Shown: positions 27,316 through 35,957, counted from the stretch's first letter. The stretch is DNA of 64,000 nucleotides from Labrenzia sp. R4_2 (GCF_017743865.1 NZ_JAGHRJ010000006.1:62001-126000); one strand, 5' to 3'. The notes: generated by a model from the letters alone, not told the origin. Numbers and translations are program-made.

Positions 27316-29064
27316 ATGATTTACCAAAGCCTGATCCGCGCGGCGACGGCGGTAAGCCTGAGCTTTGCGCTGGCCTTTGGCGCGAGCGCGCCGACTGTTG
27401 CTCAAGAAACGCCGATCTATTCCGGAAAGGACCGCTATCACCCGGTCACGGCCGCCAACGGTATGGTGGCGAGCCAGGAAGCAGTCGCCACCCGGGTGGG
27501 TGTCAGTATTCTTGAAAAAGGCGGCAACGCGGTCGACGCAGCGATCGCAACCGGGTTTGCTTTGGCGGTGACCTTGCCCCGTGCCGGCAACCTTGGTGGT
27601 GGCGGCTTCATGATGATCCACAAGGCTGACACCGGCGAAACCGAAGCGCTGGATTATCGGGAAAAAGCACCAGCGGGCGCAACGCGTGACATGTTCTTGG
27701 GACCAGACGGAGAACCGGACAATGACAAGTCCCGTTTTTCGGGATTGGCCATTGGGGTTCCAGGCACGGTGGCCGGCTTTGCGGCTGCATTTGAAAAACA
27801 CGGCAGCGGGAAAGTGACGTGGGAGGACCTGGTTGCACCTGCAATTGCGCTCGCAGAAGACGGCATTGAAGTAACACCGGACCTCTCGGCCTCATTGGCA
27901 GCCCGCATCGCCCGGCTGAGCAAAGACCCGGCAACGGCAGCCATCTTCTTCAAGGCCGGTCTGATCCCTTATGTGCCCGGCGAAACACTGAAACAGACCG
28001 ATCTGGCGGCAACTCTGCGTTTGATCGCCGACAAGGGCGCTGCGGGATTTTATCTGGGCGATGTTGCCGAACAGATCGCAGCCAAGGTTCAAGAAGCCGG
28101 CGGCAGCATGACAATCGCCGACCTTGCCGACTACAAACCGGTCTGGCGGGATCCGGTGACCGGCAGCTATCGCGGATATGAGATCGCCTCCATGCCGCCC
28201 CCCTCCTCCGGCGGCGTTCACATCGTGCAAATCCTAAACATGCTGGAGGCCTATCCGATGGCCGATTTCGGCCCCAACTCTGCCGATACAATTCACGTCA
28301 TGGCCGAAGCCAAGCGCCGGGCTTACGCCGACCGGTCCAAATATCTTGGAGATCCGGATTTTGCTGAAGTACCGGTAAAGGGCCTGATCGATCCGGCCTA
28401 TGCAGCCAGCCTCGCAGAAACCATCAATATGGAGACAGCTACCGATTCAAAGGACGTTGCACCTGGCAATCCCATTCCCTACGAAAGCAATGAAACGACC
28501 CATTTTTCCGTTGTCGACAAGGACGGCAATGCAGTTTCAAACACCTACACGCTGAACTTTTCCTATGGCGTTGGTCTCACCGCCGACGGCACCGGCGTTC
28601 TTTTGAACAACGAGCTGGACGATTTCTCCGCAAAACCCGGCGCACCGAATGCCTATGGGTTGATTGGCGGAACAGCGAACGCAGTCGAAGGTGGTAAACG
28701 GCCCCTATCTTCCATGAGCCCGACACTGGTGTTTAAGGACGGCGACCTGTTCCTTGTCACCGGCTCGCCAGGCGGCAGCCGGATCATCACGACAACGTTG
28801 CAGGTCATCCTGAATGTGATCGATCACCAGATGAACATCGCCGAGGCAACAGCCGCACCGCGGGTCCACCATCAATGGTTCCCGGATGAAATTCGAATTG
28901 AGGAAGGTTTGTCTCCGGACACGATCCGGCTTTTGGAAGCGCGTGGCCACAAGGTCGAGGTCAAGAATGTGATGGGCTCAACCCAATCAATCATGACGGT
29001 GGGCGGTCTTCTGGCCGGTGCTTCCGATCCACGCCGGCAAGGCGCACTGACAGCGGGTCACTGA
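27316..29064 (+). CDS. ggt: Gamma-glutamyltransferase
   Basis: 582 residues, exported (signal peptide about 1-29). It cleaves the gamma-glutamyl bond of glutathione and transfers it to water or amino acids. The proenzyme self-cleaves before the nucleophile Thr394 in ESNETTHFSVVDKDGNAV, giving large and small subunits. Other conserved parts are NNELDDFSAKPG, PLSSMSPTLVF and TGSPGGSRIITT. GGAG lies 6 nt before ATG 27316. A perfect hairpin follows the stop. Confidence 0.95.
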   Translation: MIYQSLIRAATAVSLSFALAFGASAPTVAQETPIYSGKDRYHPVTAANGMVASQEAVATRVGVSILEKGGNAVDAAIATGFALAVTLPRAGNLGGGGFMMIHKADTGETEALDYREKAPAGATRDMFLGPDGEPDNDKSRFSGLAIGVPGTVAGFAAAFEKHGSGKVTWEDLVAPAIALAEDGIEVTPDLSASLAARIARLSKDPATAAIFFKAGLIPYVPGETLKQTDLAATLRLIADKGAAGFYLGDVAEQIAAKVQEAGGSMTIADLADYKPVWRDPVTGSYRGYEIASMPPPSSGGVHIVQILNMLEAYPMADFGPNSADTIHVMAEAKRRAYADRSKYLGDPDFAEVPVKGLIDPAYAASLAETINMETATDSKDVAPGNPIPYESNETTHFSVVDKDGNAVSNTYTLNFSYGVGLTADGTGVLLNNELDDFSAKPGAPNAYGLIGGTANAVEGGKRPLSSMSPTLVFKDGDLFLVTGSPGGSRIITTTLQVILNVIDHQMNIAEATAAPRVHHQWFPDEIRIEEGLSPDTIRLLEARGHKVEVKNVMGSTQSIMTVGGLLAGASDPRRQGALTAGH

Positions 29065-29077
29065 AACAGAGGTGAGG

Positions 29078-29103
29078 GAGACCGATGACATATCATCGGT
29101 CTC
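29078..29103. terminator. Hairpin between ggt and the convergent gene
   Basis: Perfect 11-bp stem GAGACCGATGA / TCATCGGTCTC with a 4-nt loop, 13 nt after the ggt stop. It lacks a T-run, so it may be an attenuating or 3'-protecting hairpin instead of a classical terminator. Confidence 0.5.
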
Positions 29104-29133
29104 ATTGCTCCGGTCCAAGCTGCTTCTGCAGAC

Positions 29134-29643
29134 TTAGTTCGGCTCTGGTGGATAGCGGCGGTTGATCGTGCTGTCGCTGTCCAGATCCTTGAGGTGCTGA
29201 AAGAAACTTTCAGCTGCGACCGCAAGGAAAGAAACCAGCAGGACGCCAACATAGGTCGAGTGCTCCAACAGCTCAGCCCTGTCGCCAACGACCACATCGA
29301 AAATTGCAAACCCAAGAAAAACGGCGATCGACACTGCAATCGCGAGGTCGGTCCGGTAGGCAACACCCGGCTGGTTTTTGACAAGACGGATCCCGGCCAC
29401 CAAAAACAAAGCGGCCGCAAAAAACTCGACAATGCCCGCGAATATGAGCGTCGCCGTTACGAAACCTGGATCGATGTCCAGGCGATCAAAATACATGGTG
29501 AACTTTTCGACGCGGTGATTGCCCCACCAATGGACAAACCCGATGTCCTGCCGGGCAAAAAATTTATCGAGGCCGTTCAGAAGCCAAAAGCAAAACCAGA
29601 AAGCGATCACGACGGCGGTAACGGGTTGGCGCAAAATAGCCAT
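29134..29643 (-). CDS. Hypothetical four-helix membrane protein
   Basis: 169 residues with four predicted membrane segments (about 7-24, 58-83, 95-120 and 130-150). I do not recognise a family with confidence; the arrangement with KFFARQDIGFVHWWGNH after the first helix somewhat recalls DoxX-like proteins. The hydrophilic C-terminus ends in RRYPPEPN. ATG 29643. It lies 131 bp downstream of a TetR gene on the same strand and might belong to that transcript. Confidence 0.7.
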   Translation of the reverse strand: MAILRQPVTAVVIAFWFCFWLLNGLDKFFARQDIGFVHWWGNHRVEKFTMYFDRLDIDPGFVTATLIFAGIVEFFAAALFLVAGIRLVKNQPGVAYRTDLAIAVSIAVFLGFAIFDVVVGDRAELLEHSTYVGVLLVSFLAVAAESFFQHLKDLDSDSTINRRYPPEPN

Positions 29644-29774
29644 ATCTATCTTCTGTCTTGAATGTCGGAACTATCGTCAATTCATACAGGGCGAGTCCTT
29701 GAAAACTGGTTACACTCAACGCGCAAAACCGGTCCGTAAATCCACTTATCAAAGATCGCTGAAGACAAGCCGCT

Positions 29775-30335
29775 CTATTTCTGAGGCTGTTTCATGCCGC
29801 GAGAGACAAGGTCTGCAAACTGCTGATCTAGTTTGAGGCGCTCTTCGGCAGTCATTTCCGGCCAGATAATCTGAGCGCCGACAAAGGCAGCGTATTCAAT
29901 TTTCGCGATGCTGTTTGCAGTGGCATCATCCAGCCCTTGCGCAAGATACAACTGAACAATGAACTGGGTTCGGAGATCATCGACCTCGCGTACGGTTTGC
30001 CGGGCCGTCTGGTTGAGCTGCGCAAACTGGCGCATGGCACGGTCCAGGTCATGATCGAGTTGAGCCGCCTTCAGCGCCAGCGTGCGCGCCTGATCTTCGG
30101 GCGCACTCGCAAGCGTTTCTTCGGCAACATCAAGTGTGTTTTGTTTCTTCCAGGAATGAGCCAAAGCGGTCAGGAATGCCTCATGATCCTTGAAGTGATG
30201 ATAAAAAGAGCCTTTGGTCCGTGACGCTGTCTGGCACAGCGCATCGAGGGTCAGCCCCCCGATGCCCTCTTTGACGAGTTGCCCAAATCCGAGCGTGATC
30301 CAGTCCTCTTTGCCAAACCGTTTCTTCTCGCTCAT
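29775..30335 (-). CDS. TetR/AcrR family regulator
   Basis: 186 residues. HTH around 25-50 (GLTLDALCQTASRTKGSFYHHF), then a helical effector domain. The ATG at 30335 overlaps the stop of the upstream membrane-protein gene (ATGA), so the two are co-translated. A 29-bp perfect inverted repeat ahead of that operon is its probable binding site, implying autorepression. A longer frame to 30383 is an artefact inside the upstream gene. Confidence 0.9.
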   Translation of the reverse strand: MSEKKRFGKEDWITLGFGQLVKEGIGGLTLDALCQTASRTKGSFYHHFKDHEAFLTALAHSWKKQNTLDVAEETLASAPEDQARTLALKAAQLDHDLDRAMRQFAQLNQTARQTVREVDDLRTQFIVQLYLAQGLDDATANSIAKIEYAAFVGAQIIWPEMTAEERLKLDQQFADLVSRGMKQPQK

Positions 30336-30703
30336 AGGCTGCCGCCCAACACACCAAGGATGACGATCGGCAGGAACAACCACCCTTGCGGCATATCCTT
30401 AAATGCCTGGTTCTTGAAGACCGGGACGGCTAGGCCGAGCACGCAGTAGCCGAATGTCAGTATGGTTGCCACCCACCCGAGATCCGTTCCACCGTTATAG
30501 AGCGCCGCATAGCCGAACATCCCGGCAATGACAGCGAGTGTGATGGTGACGATGTGCCAACAATAGTAGGTCGTGAGTTTGGGAACGGGATGCAGCCCGG
30601 GCGCGTTCAAAAGCGGCTTGGCGATCGCCTTGCCTCCCAAGAACGTATGGATCAGGCACACAATGGCGGCCATTCCTCCAGCACTCGCAAAATAAACGTT
30701 CAT
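30332..30703 (-). CDS. Small four-helix membrane protein
   Basis: 123 residues, almost wholly hydrophobic with four membrane segments. It starts MNVYFASAGGMAAIVCLIHT, and GGAG lies 6 nt before the ATG at 30703. No family recognised. It is the first gene of an operon with the TetR regulator and is preceded by a large palindrome, so it is probably the regulated function of this unit: a small-molecule permease, sensor or redox helper (inference). Confidence 0.75.
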   Translation of the reverse strand: MNVYFASAGGMAAIVCLIHTFLGGKAIAKPLLNAPGLHPVPKLTTYYCWHIVTITLAVIAGMFGYAALYNGGTDLGWVATILTFGYCVLGLAVPVFKNQAFKDMPQGWLFLPIVILGVLGGSL

Positions 30704-30716
30704 TTCAATCTCCAAA

Positions 30717-30745
30717 AATACATACCATACCTTATGGTATGTATT
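30717..30745. promoter_or_regulatory. 29-bp perfect palindromic operator
   Basis: AATACATACCATA (30717-30729) and its exact reverse complement TATGGTATGTATT (30733-30745) with a CCT spacer, 13 nt upstream of the membrane-protein start. Almost certainly the operator of the co-encoded TetR protein. Confidence 0.75.
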
Positions 30746-30801
30746 GGTATCTGAAATAGCAAGTGACAATTCGTGTGCCTTTCAAAGGAGCCCAAAGTCA
30801 C

Positions 30802-30832
30802 AAAAAAACAGCGGAACCTGGTGGTCCCGCTG
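30802..30832 (-). terminator. Rho-independent terminator
   Basis: Minus-strand stem CAGCGGGACC / GGTTCCGCTG (one G-U) with a 4-nt loop followed by TTTTTTT. No protein gene ends just before it, which is why a small RNA is proposed. Confidence 0.75.
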
Positions 30833-30930
30833 GAAAAGTCACTGAAGCAGTCGCAATCGCGTCTTGGGACGAAATACTGACAATTTCGCCATCCGCAGTT
30901 TGCACAGGTAGATTAGCCGCCGGGCAATAA
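30802..30930 (-). ncRNA. Candidate small RNA
   Basis: On the minus strand a promoter-like pair (TTGAAA 30965-30960, TTTATA 30942-30937, 17-nt spacer) is followed by about 130 nt without an open frame, ending at a strong intrinsic terminator: 10-bp stem with ACCA loop (30809-30832) and seven T. It lies between the tRNA-Gly terminator and the membrane-protein operon. It does not resemble 4.5S, 6S or tmRNA. It could instead be an untranslated remnant. Confidence 0.3.
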
Positions 30931-30936
30931 CGCTAA

Positions 30937-30965
30937 TATAAAGTTGCAAGGTTGATTTATTTCAA
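30937..30965 (-). promoter_or_regulatory. Putative sigma-70 promoter of the candidate small RNA
   Basis: TTGAAA and TTTATA separated by 17 nt on the minus strand; an alternative -10 TATATT sits two bases further on. Confidence 0.35.
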
Positions 30966-31000
30966 TCATAGGGAAAATTGTCGCAAACGATCAGCGCAAC

Positions 31001-31029
31001 AAAAAAACCAGTTGCTTTTCTGCAACTGG
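31001..31029 (-). terminator. Terminator of tRNA-Gly
   Basis: Minus-strand stem CCAGTTGC / GCAACTGG with a 6-nt loop followed by TTTTTTT, 24 nt after the tRNA 3' end. Confidence 0.85.
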
Positions 31030-31052
31030 CTTTTAGCACCATTCGGTGAAAT

Positions 31053-31127
31053 TGGAGCGGGCGATGGGATTCGAACCCACGACCCCAACCTTGGCAAGGT
31101 TGTGCTCTACCCCTGAGCTACACCCGC
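31053..31127 (-). tRNA. tRNA-Gly (anticodon GCC)
   Basis: 75-nt cloverleaf on the minus strand with encoded CCA end. Acceptor GCGGGTG / CGCCCGC, D arm GCTC...GAGC, anticodon stem-loop AACCTTGCCAAGGTT with GCC, and T arm GTGGGTTCGAATCCCAT. It reads GGC and GGU codons. A terminator follows directly. Confidence 0.97.
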
Positions 31128-31368
31128 ATAGTGTTCCAACTCGGTGGCGGCTGCCTCGTCGTTGGTGGCGCAGTATATGAACTAAGCCGAAACAGAATGC
31201 AACACCGAAAATGCAGAAATTTTTTTAGCTGTCTTTTTGTGGATTTCACAGCTTCGACACCCGTAAAAACCGCAGAAAATAGCCGCTCCATGGGCAACAC
31301 TCGCCTTGCGGATCAGCATCAAAACACGCTAGAGAGCTGCAAACAGTCAAATTTTTTCAGGAAAAGTC

Positions 31369-31896
31369 ATGCCAGCCACCCGCGCCGAGCTCATGGGCTT
31401 CTTTCAGGATCTGGGGATCTCTGTCACCACTGTGGATCATGAACCGGTGTTCACAGTCGCCGAATCCGGCGACCTGCACGACCGCATTCCAGGTGGCCAT
31501 ACCAAGAACCTGTTCGTCAAAGACAAGAAGGGCCGGTTGTTTCTGATAACAACCCTGCACGATGCCGAAATTGATCTGAAAAAAGTGCACCAGGTGATTG
31601 GCGCTCAGGGACGGGTGTCGTTTGGCAATGCTGACCTTCTGATGGAGGTGCTTGGCGTGGAGCCCGGGTCCGTCACCCCGTTTTCCTTGATCAACGACCG
31701 GGAAGCACAACGTGTCACGCCCGTTTTTGATGCAGCGATGATGGCACATGACGTCCTGAACTATCACCCGCTGAAGAATGACGCGACAACGGCGATTTCT
31801 TCCAGCGATTTGCTCAAGTTCGCAAAGGCCTGCGGTCATGATCCGCAAGTGCTGGCAGTCAGTGCGCAGGCACAGGCAAGCGAAGTACAGGGTTGA
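31369..31896 (+). CDS. Prolyl-tRNA editing protein (YbaK/ProX family)
   Basis: 175 residues, an INS/YbaK-type trans-editing domain of the PrdX/ProXp group that hydrolyses mischarged aminoacyl-tRNA (Ala-tRNA-Pro in characterised members). Motifs: VDHEPVFTVAES, GGHTKNLFVKDKKG with the conserved Lys, and LGVEPGSVTPFSLIND. Cytosolic. ATG 31369 with AGGA upstream. A terminator follows its stop. It does not neighbour proS here. Confidence 0.9.
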   Translation: MPATRAELMGFFQDLGISVTTVDHEPVFTVAESGDLHDRIPGGHTKNLFVKDKKGRLFLITTLHDAEIDLKKVHQVIGAQGRVSFGNADLLMEVLGVEPGSVTPFSLINDREAQRVTPVFDAAMMAHDVLNYHPLKNDATTAISSSDLLKFAKACGHDPQVLAVSAQAQASEVQG

Positions 31897-31916
31897 GAAT
31901 TGTAATCCGATTGTAG

Positions 31917-31941
31917 CCGCGCCATGTTAGGTGCGGTTTTT
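31917..31941 (+). terminator. Terminator after the editing protein gene
   Basis: 7-bp stem CCGCGCC / GGTGCGG (one G-U), 6-nt loop, then TTTTT. Confidence 0.7.
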
Positions 31942-32000
31942 CCAGCGAGACGGCCAACAAGGCCAACGTTCACAGCAGCCGAACAGCAAGAGGCAGATTA

Positions 32001-33002
32001 ATGAGCAACGGCGACTACAGCATTGGCGGTCAAGTCGGTGGCGGTTTCGGCGCCAGCATGGGTGGCGGATATGGTGGCCAAGGCGGCGGTTTCGGCGGCG
32101 GTGGTGGCAACGGCTCTGGCGGCGCGCCGGATGGCGACCTGATTTACGACGTCACCACACAAACGTTTATGGCTGATGTGATGGAGGCCTCCCGCCAGCA
32201 GCCGGTGCTCGTAGACTTCTGGGCGCCTTGGTGCGGCCCCTGCAAGCAGCTGACACCGCTGATCGAGGCCGCTGTGAAAGCAGCTGGCGGCACGGTGAAG
32301 CTTGCCAAGATGAACATTGACGACCATCCGGAAATTGCCGGCCAGATGGGCATTCAATCTATCCCGGCCGTGATAGCCTTTAAGGACGGTCAGCCTGTCG
32401 ACGGCTTCATGGGCGCTCAGCCGGAAAGCCAGATCAAGGCGTTCATCGAAAAGCTTGGCGGCCCGGCTCCTGCCAATCCTGCCGAAGCCTACCTGGAACA
32501 AGCAAACGCATTGTTGGCGGATAAGGATTACGGGCAGGCCGCTCAGCTGTTCGGGGCATTGATGCAGGCAGAACCGGATAATGTTCAGGCCATTGCGGGA
32601 CTGACCCAGTGCTACCTCGGCGCCGACGACCTGGAACGCGCCAAACAGGCACTGGAGCTTGCACCGGAAGAAAAACGCTCGGATGAAGCCTATTTGGCAG
32701 CCAAAGCTGCTGTGGACCTTGCCGAACAAGCAGCATCCCTTGGAGACTTGGCTGGTTTTGAGGAGCGCATTGCCCAGAACCCGGACGATCATCAGGCCCG
32801 CTTTGATCTTGCGCTCGGGCTGAATTCAAAGGGTGCCAAAACAGCGGCCGTGGACCAGCTCATTGAGATTGTCCGCCGGGACCGCGAATGGAACGAAGAC
32901 GGCGCCCGCAAACAATTGCTGCAGTTCTTTGAAGCCTGGGGTTTCAAGGATGAAGCAAGTGCCTATGGCCGGCGCAAACTGTCTGCCGTGTTGTTTTCTT
33001 GA
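32001..33002 (+). CDS. CnoX-like thioredoxin with TPR domain
   Basis: 333 residues in three parts: a Gly-rich low-complexity N-terminus (about 9-45, repeats of GGG and GFGG), a thioredoxin domain (about 48-160) with active site WCGPC at 77-81, and a C-terminal TPR domain (about 165-330). The Trx-TPR layout is that of CnoX/YbbN, a holdase that passes substrates to GroEL and protects them from over-oxidation. The intact CXXC suggests redox activity, unlike E. coli YbbN. The Gly-rich leader is not usual for the family. First gene of an apparent operon with the Lon-domain and Trm112 genes. Confidence 0.9.
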   Translation: MSNGDYSIGGQVGGGFGASMGGGYGGQGGGFGGGGGNGSGGAPDGDLIYDVTTQTFMADVMEASRQQPVLVDFWAPWCGPCKQLTPLIEAAVKAAGGTVKLAKMNIDDHPEIAGQMGIQSIPAVIAFKDGQPVDGFMGAQPESQIKAFIEKLGGPAPANPAEAYLEQANALLADKDYGQAAQLFGALMQAEPDNVQAIAGLTQCYLGADDLERAKQALELAPEEKRSDEAYLAAKAAVDLAEQAASLGDLAGFEERIAQNPDDHQARFDLALGLNSKGAKTAAVDQLIEIVRRDREWNEDGARKQLLQFFEAWGFKDEASAYGRRKLSAVLFS

Positions 33003-33090
33003 CGATAGGCCACTCGCGCCACACATACCCAGTTATGCGGTACAACCGCACAAAGCGGTTGGTCGAGAACAACAACACAAAGGCCCACTC

Positions 33091-33768
33091 ATGCAGGCTG
33101 GTAACGCCATTTACGAGACGATTGCTGATCTTCCTCCGGTCTTGCCTGTGTTCCCCTTGTCCGGCGCGTTGCTGCTTCCCAGAACGCAGCTTCCGCTGAA
33201 CATTTTTGAGCCGCGCTACATCGACATGATTGATAGCGCCTTGGCGGGCAACCGTCTCATTGGGATGGTGCAACCGTCGGGACGGCAGAACACGAAAGAC
33301 CCGGATCAACCCTTGCTGGAAGGAGTTGGCTGTGCGGGTCGTTTGACCGGGTTCCAAGAAACCGGCGACGGCCGGTACCTCATCACACTCCAAGGTGTGA
33401 CACGGTTCCGTGTCGCGCAGGAACTGACCGCATTGACGCGCTTTCGGCAGGCAGAAGTCGATTTTGCTCCGTTCGCTGCCGATCTCAAATGTGGTCAAGG
33501 CGAAGACGATGTCGATCGGAACGGACTTCTGACAACCTTGCGGGCTTATCTGGACGCCAATAATCTGGAAGCAGATTGGGACAGTGTCAAAGAAGCTGAG
33601 ACGGAAGTTCTGGTAAACGCACTGTGCATGATGTGCCCCTACGGTCCGCAGGAAAAACAGGCACTGTTGGAAGCGCAGGACCTCAAGACCCGCGCCGAGA
33701 CCTTGATTGCCATTACCGAGATGGACCTCGCCAGAAACGACAATGACGGCGGCGCAACTCTTCAATAA
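33091..33768 (+). CDS. Lon N-terminal (substrate-binding) domain protein
   Basis: 225 residues, a free-standing LON_substr_bdg domain without ATPase or protease parts. Diagnostic parts are LPVFPLSGALLLPRTQLPLNIFEPRY, here shortened to its meaning: Pro-rich start, then NIFEPRY and IGMVQP, and a later TRFRV segment. Function unknown; the domain is linked to recognition of unfolded segments. ATG 33091 with AAGG upstream; the longer frame from 32833 is antisense-like overlap with the thioredoxin gene. It lies between CnoX-like and Trm112 genes, a common order in Hyphomicrobiales. Confidence 0.9.
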   Translation: MQAGNAIYETIADLPPVLPVFPLSGALLLPRTQLPLNIFEPRYIDMIDSALAGNRLIGMVQPSGRQNTKDPDQPLLEGVGCAGRLTGFQETGDGRYLITLQGVTRFRVAQELTALTRFRQAEVDFAPFAADLKCGQGEDDVDRNGLLTTLRAYLDANNLEADWDSVKEAETEVLVNALCMMCPYGPQEKQALLEAQDLKTRAETLIAITEMDLARNDNDGGATLQ

Positions 33769-33792
33769 GCCAAAACTGGCGGAAACTGGACA

Positions 33793-33984
33793 ATGACCGA
33801 AACAACCGACCGGCCGATCGACCGGAAGCTATTGGAACTGCTGGTGTGCCCTGTGACAAAGGCAACATTGGAATATGATGCGGAAGCGCAAGAGCTGATT
33901 TCCCGGACAGCCAAACTGGCATATCCGATCCGAAACGGAATTCCGATCATGCTGCCGGATGAGGCAAGAAAACTCGAAGACTGA
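33793..33984 (+). CDS. Trm112 family protein
   Basis: 63 residues, the small zinc-ribbon-like Trm112/YcaR fold. Recognised by [14 protein letters not shown] and [16 protein letters not shown]. Eukaryotic and archaeal Trm112 activates several methyltransferases; bacterial homologues have unclear roles. Only one Cys remains, so zinc binding is unlikely. It follows the Lon-domain gene by 24 nt and is closed by a terminator. Confidence 0.92.
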   Translation: MTETTDRPIDRKLLELLVCPVTKATLEYDAEAQELISRTAKLAYPIRNGIPIMLPDEARKLED

Positions 33985-33990
33985 AAATGA

Positions 33991-34016
33991 AAAACCCGGG
34001 CTGGGACCCGGGTTTT
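33991..34016 (+). terminator. Bidirectional rho-independent terminator
   Basis: Perfect stem AAAACCCGGG / CCCGGGTTTT with a 6-nt loop. It separates the Trm112 gene from the convergent yggT-like gene and can work in both directions. Confidence 0.85.
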
Positions 34017-34027
34017 TGTTTGCGCGC

Positions 34028-34324
34028 CTAGAAGCCGCGGAACAGAGGCATCAGGTTGTTCTGAATGATCATTTGAATGAAAATGATACCCAGCAGCAAA
34101 ACAACAGGTGAGATGTCGACACCGCCGAGATCCGGCATGAAACGCCGGATGGGCCGGAGCACGGGCTCAGTGAGGTTGTAAAGGACCTGCCCGATCATGC
34201 CGATTATCTGGTTTCTCGGATTGACGATGTTAAAGGCATAGAGCCAGGAGAAAATCGCGCTCGCGATCACCACGTAGGTATAGAGCTGCAGTGCGATAAG
34301 GATCACTGTGAAAAGGGCTGTCAT
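34028..34324 (-). CDS. YggT family membrane protein
   Basis: 98 residues with two membrane segments (about 3-28 and 65-92) around a cytosolic loop: IVNPRN then [23 protein letters not shown], shortened here, a strong YggT signature. Members belong to an uncharacterised integral membrane family linked to cell division and osmotic phenotypes in some bacteria. ATG 34324; the longer frame to 34687 overlaps the divergent gene and is spurious. Confidence 0.93.
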   Translation of the reverse strand: MTALFTVILIALQLYTYVVIASAIFSWLYAFNIVNPRNQIIGMIGQVLYNLTEPVLRPIRRFMPDLGGVDISPVVLLLGIIFIQMIIQNNLMPLFRGF

Positions 34325-34550
34325 TGTGCGGTCCGTTGCCTTTTGAAGCAGGTGTTGTTCTTCATGTAGCTTTCTGAACCGCCGCCTGCAACCCGCTGAG
34401 CGCGGGCGGTTGGCAACCACGGTAGTTATGCTGCCACTTACGCAGATGCGAAAATGCAACAGTTCGCCAAAACCCGACTCTCTTAGCCTTTGCGTTACCA
34501 GTCTTCGTGCTATCTTCGCGATCGAAAAATTCCATACGTATGTGGGTCTC

Positions 34551-35354
34551 ATGAGAAAAATCATTCTGCGCGCTGCAATTGCGCTTTTGGCCGGTTCATT
34601 GCCAGGCACAGCACTAGCGCAGGGCGGGAGCCTGTCCGCTGAGGATGCAACGCGGCAATTCGTGATCGACCTCGGCGTTGGAGCCATGGTGAAGCCACGT
34701 TATGAAGCTTCCGATTCCTACCTTGTATATCCCTTCCCCCTGATCCAGATGGGGCGTTTCTATGTTCCCGGCCTCGGCCAGGTCGTTGAAGGCCGCGGTC
34801 GAACGGGTGTTTTCTTCTATCCGTCATTTGGCTTTGTCGGAGAACGTAAGGCGAGTGACACAACCGATCTCACGGGCACCGACAAGATTGATTGGGCCTT
34901 AGAGCTTGGTCTCGGCGGCGGTTTCCGGACCCAGCATTGGCGCGCCTTTGGCGAAATAAGGCAGGGCATCAACGGCCACAATGGTCAGGTCGGTCAATTC
35001 GGTTTTGATGGCATCCTTTATCCGGGCGAGAAGTGGGAGCTAAGCTTCGGACCTCGTGCAGACTTTGCATCTGGCAGCTACATGGATACCTATTTCGGCG
35101 TTACCTCCACTGAGGCTGCGGCGAGTGGTGGTCGCCTCAGCGAATACAATCCGAGTGCCGGGTTCAAATCTGTCGGCTTGGCAGCCCGTGTCAGCTACGA
35201 TCTCAATGACGATGTGCGCCTGCACCTTCAAGGCGGATATGACCGCCTCGTGGGCGACGCTGCTGACAGCCCGATCGCAAAGGTCGGCAGCGAGAACCAG
35301 TTCAATGTCGGCCTTGGCTTCACGTATCGGTTTGCGTTCGACGTATTCAAATAA
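34551..35354 (+). CDS. MipA/OmpV family outer membrane protein
   Basis: 267 residues with a signal peptide ([21 protein letters not shown]). The mature part has alternating polar/hydrophobic strands and ends in an aromatic-rich strand ([14 protein letters not shown]), as expected for an outer membrane beta-barrel. The [21 protein letters not shown] opening, cited as its key residues only, is typical of MipA, a scaffold for murein synthesis in E. coli. ATG 34551. A terminator follows. Confidence 0.88.
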   Translation: MRKIILRAAIALLAGSLPGTALAQGGSLSAEDATRQFVIDLGVGAMVKPRYEASDSYLVYPFPLIQMGRFYVPGLGQVVEGRGRTGVFFYPSFGFVGERKASDTTDLTGTDKIDWALELGLGGGFRTQHWRAFGEIRQGINGHNGQVGQFGFDGILYPGEKWELSFGPRADFASGSYMDTYFGVTSTEAAASGGRLSEYNPSAGFKSVGLAARVSYDLNDDVRLHLQGGYDRLVGDAADSPIAKVGSENQFNVGLGFTYRFAFDVFK

Positions 35355-35384
35355 AGTTCGCCAGAAGCTGAAACTGTTTTCACG

Positions 35385-35416
35385 ACACGGGGCTCAATCG
35401 GGCCCCGTGTTTTTTT
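35385..35416 (+). terminator. Terminator of the MipA/OmpV gene
   Basis: 9-bp stem ACACGGGGC / GCCCCGTGT, 8-nt loop and a run of seven T. Confidence 0.9.
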
Positions 35417-35576
35417 CATACTGCAAGCACGCTTGCTGGAAGGTGTTGGGGTGTGAGAGAGCAAGAATCGACTGGAGAAGACATACCGGAACGGATTATT
35501 TCTTGACGATTACGTAAACGGCATGCTTCAAAGGGGCAACAGACGGCTTCGGCCTCATTCAATGGGAGAAAACATA

Positions 35577-35858
35577 ATGTCCTTGGAACAGCTCACCAAC
35601 GATATCCGTGACAAGGTTTCTGGCGGCGGCATCGAAGAAAGCGTCAAATTTGACCTTGGCGATGACGGTACGATCTTTTTGCAGGGTTCTGAAGTCAACA
35701 ACGACAATGGCGACGCAGACTGCACCATCAAGATGTCAGCCGAAGACCTGGCAGACATGCTCTCCGGCGATCTCAACCCAACGGCCGCGTTTATGGGCGG
35801 CAAAATGCAAGTTGAAGGCGACATGAGCGTTGCCATGAAGCTTGGCAGCGTCGTCTGA
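35577..35858 (+). CDS. SCP2 sterol-binding domain protein
   Basis: 93 residues, a short SCP-2 fold that binds lipids or acyl chains. Recognised from DADCTIKMSAEDLADMLSG and the glycine/lysine segment AAFMGGKMQVEGDMSVAMKL, which close the family's hydrophobic cavity (both in shortened form). Cytosolic. GGAG lies 8 nt before ATG 35577. A terminator with a UUCG loop follows, so the gene is monocistronic. Confidence 0.9.
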   Translation: MSLEQLTNDIRDKVSGGGIEESVKFDLGDDGTIFLQGSEVNNDNGDADCTIKMSAEDLADMLSGDLNPTAAFMGGKMQVEGDMSVAMKLGSVV

Positions 35859-35893
35859 TTACATCTCTTCCCAAAGAAGCAGATACCTCGCAG

Positions 35894-35920
35894 CCGGCCT
35901 TTTCGAAGGCCGGTTTTTTT
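35894..35920 (+). terminator. Terminator with UUCG tetraloop
   Basis: Stem CCGGCCTT / AAGGCCGG closed by TTCG and followed by seven T. Confidence 0.92.
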
Positions 35921-35957
35921 GTGGGCGAGAACCCGGGTTCACATTGAAGGCGACCGG

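Noticed and set aside
34028-34687. 219-residue version of the YggT-like gene
   Set aside because: The extra N-terminal part crosses the divergent MipA gene start and is not membrane-like; the 98-residue form matches the family.
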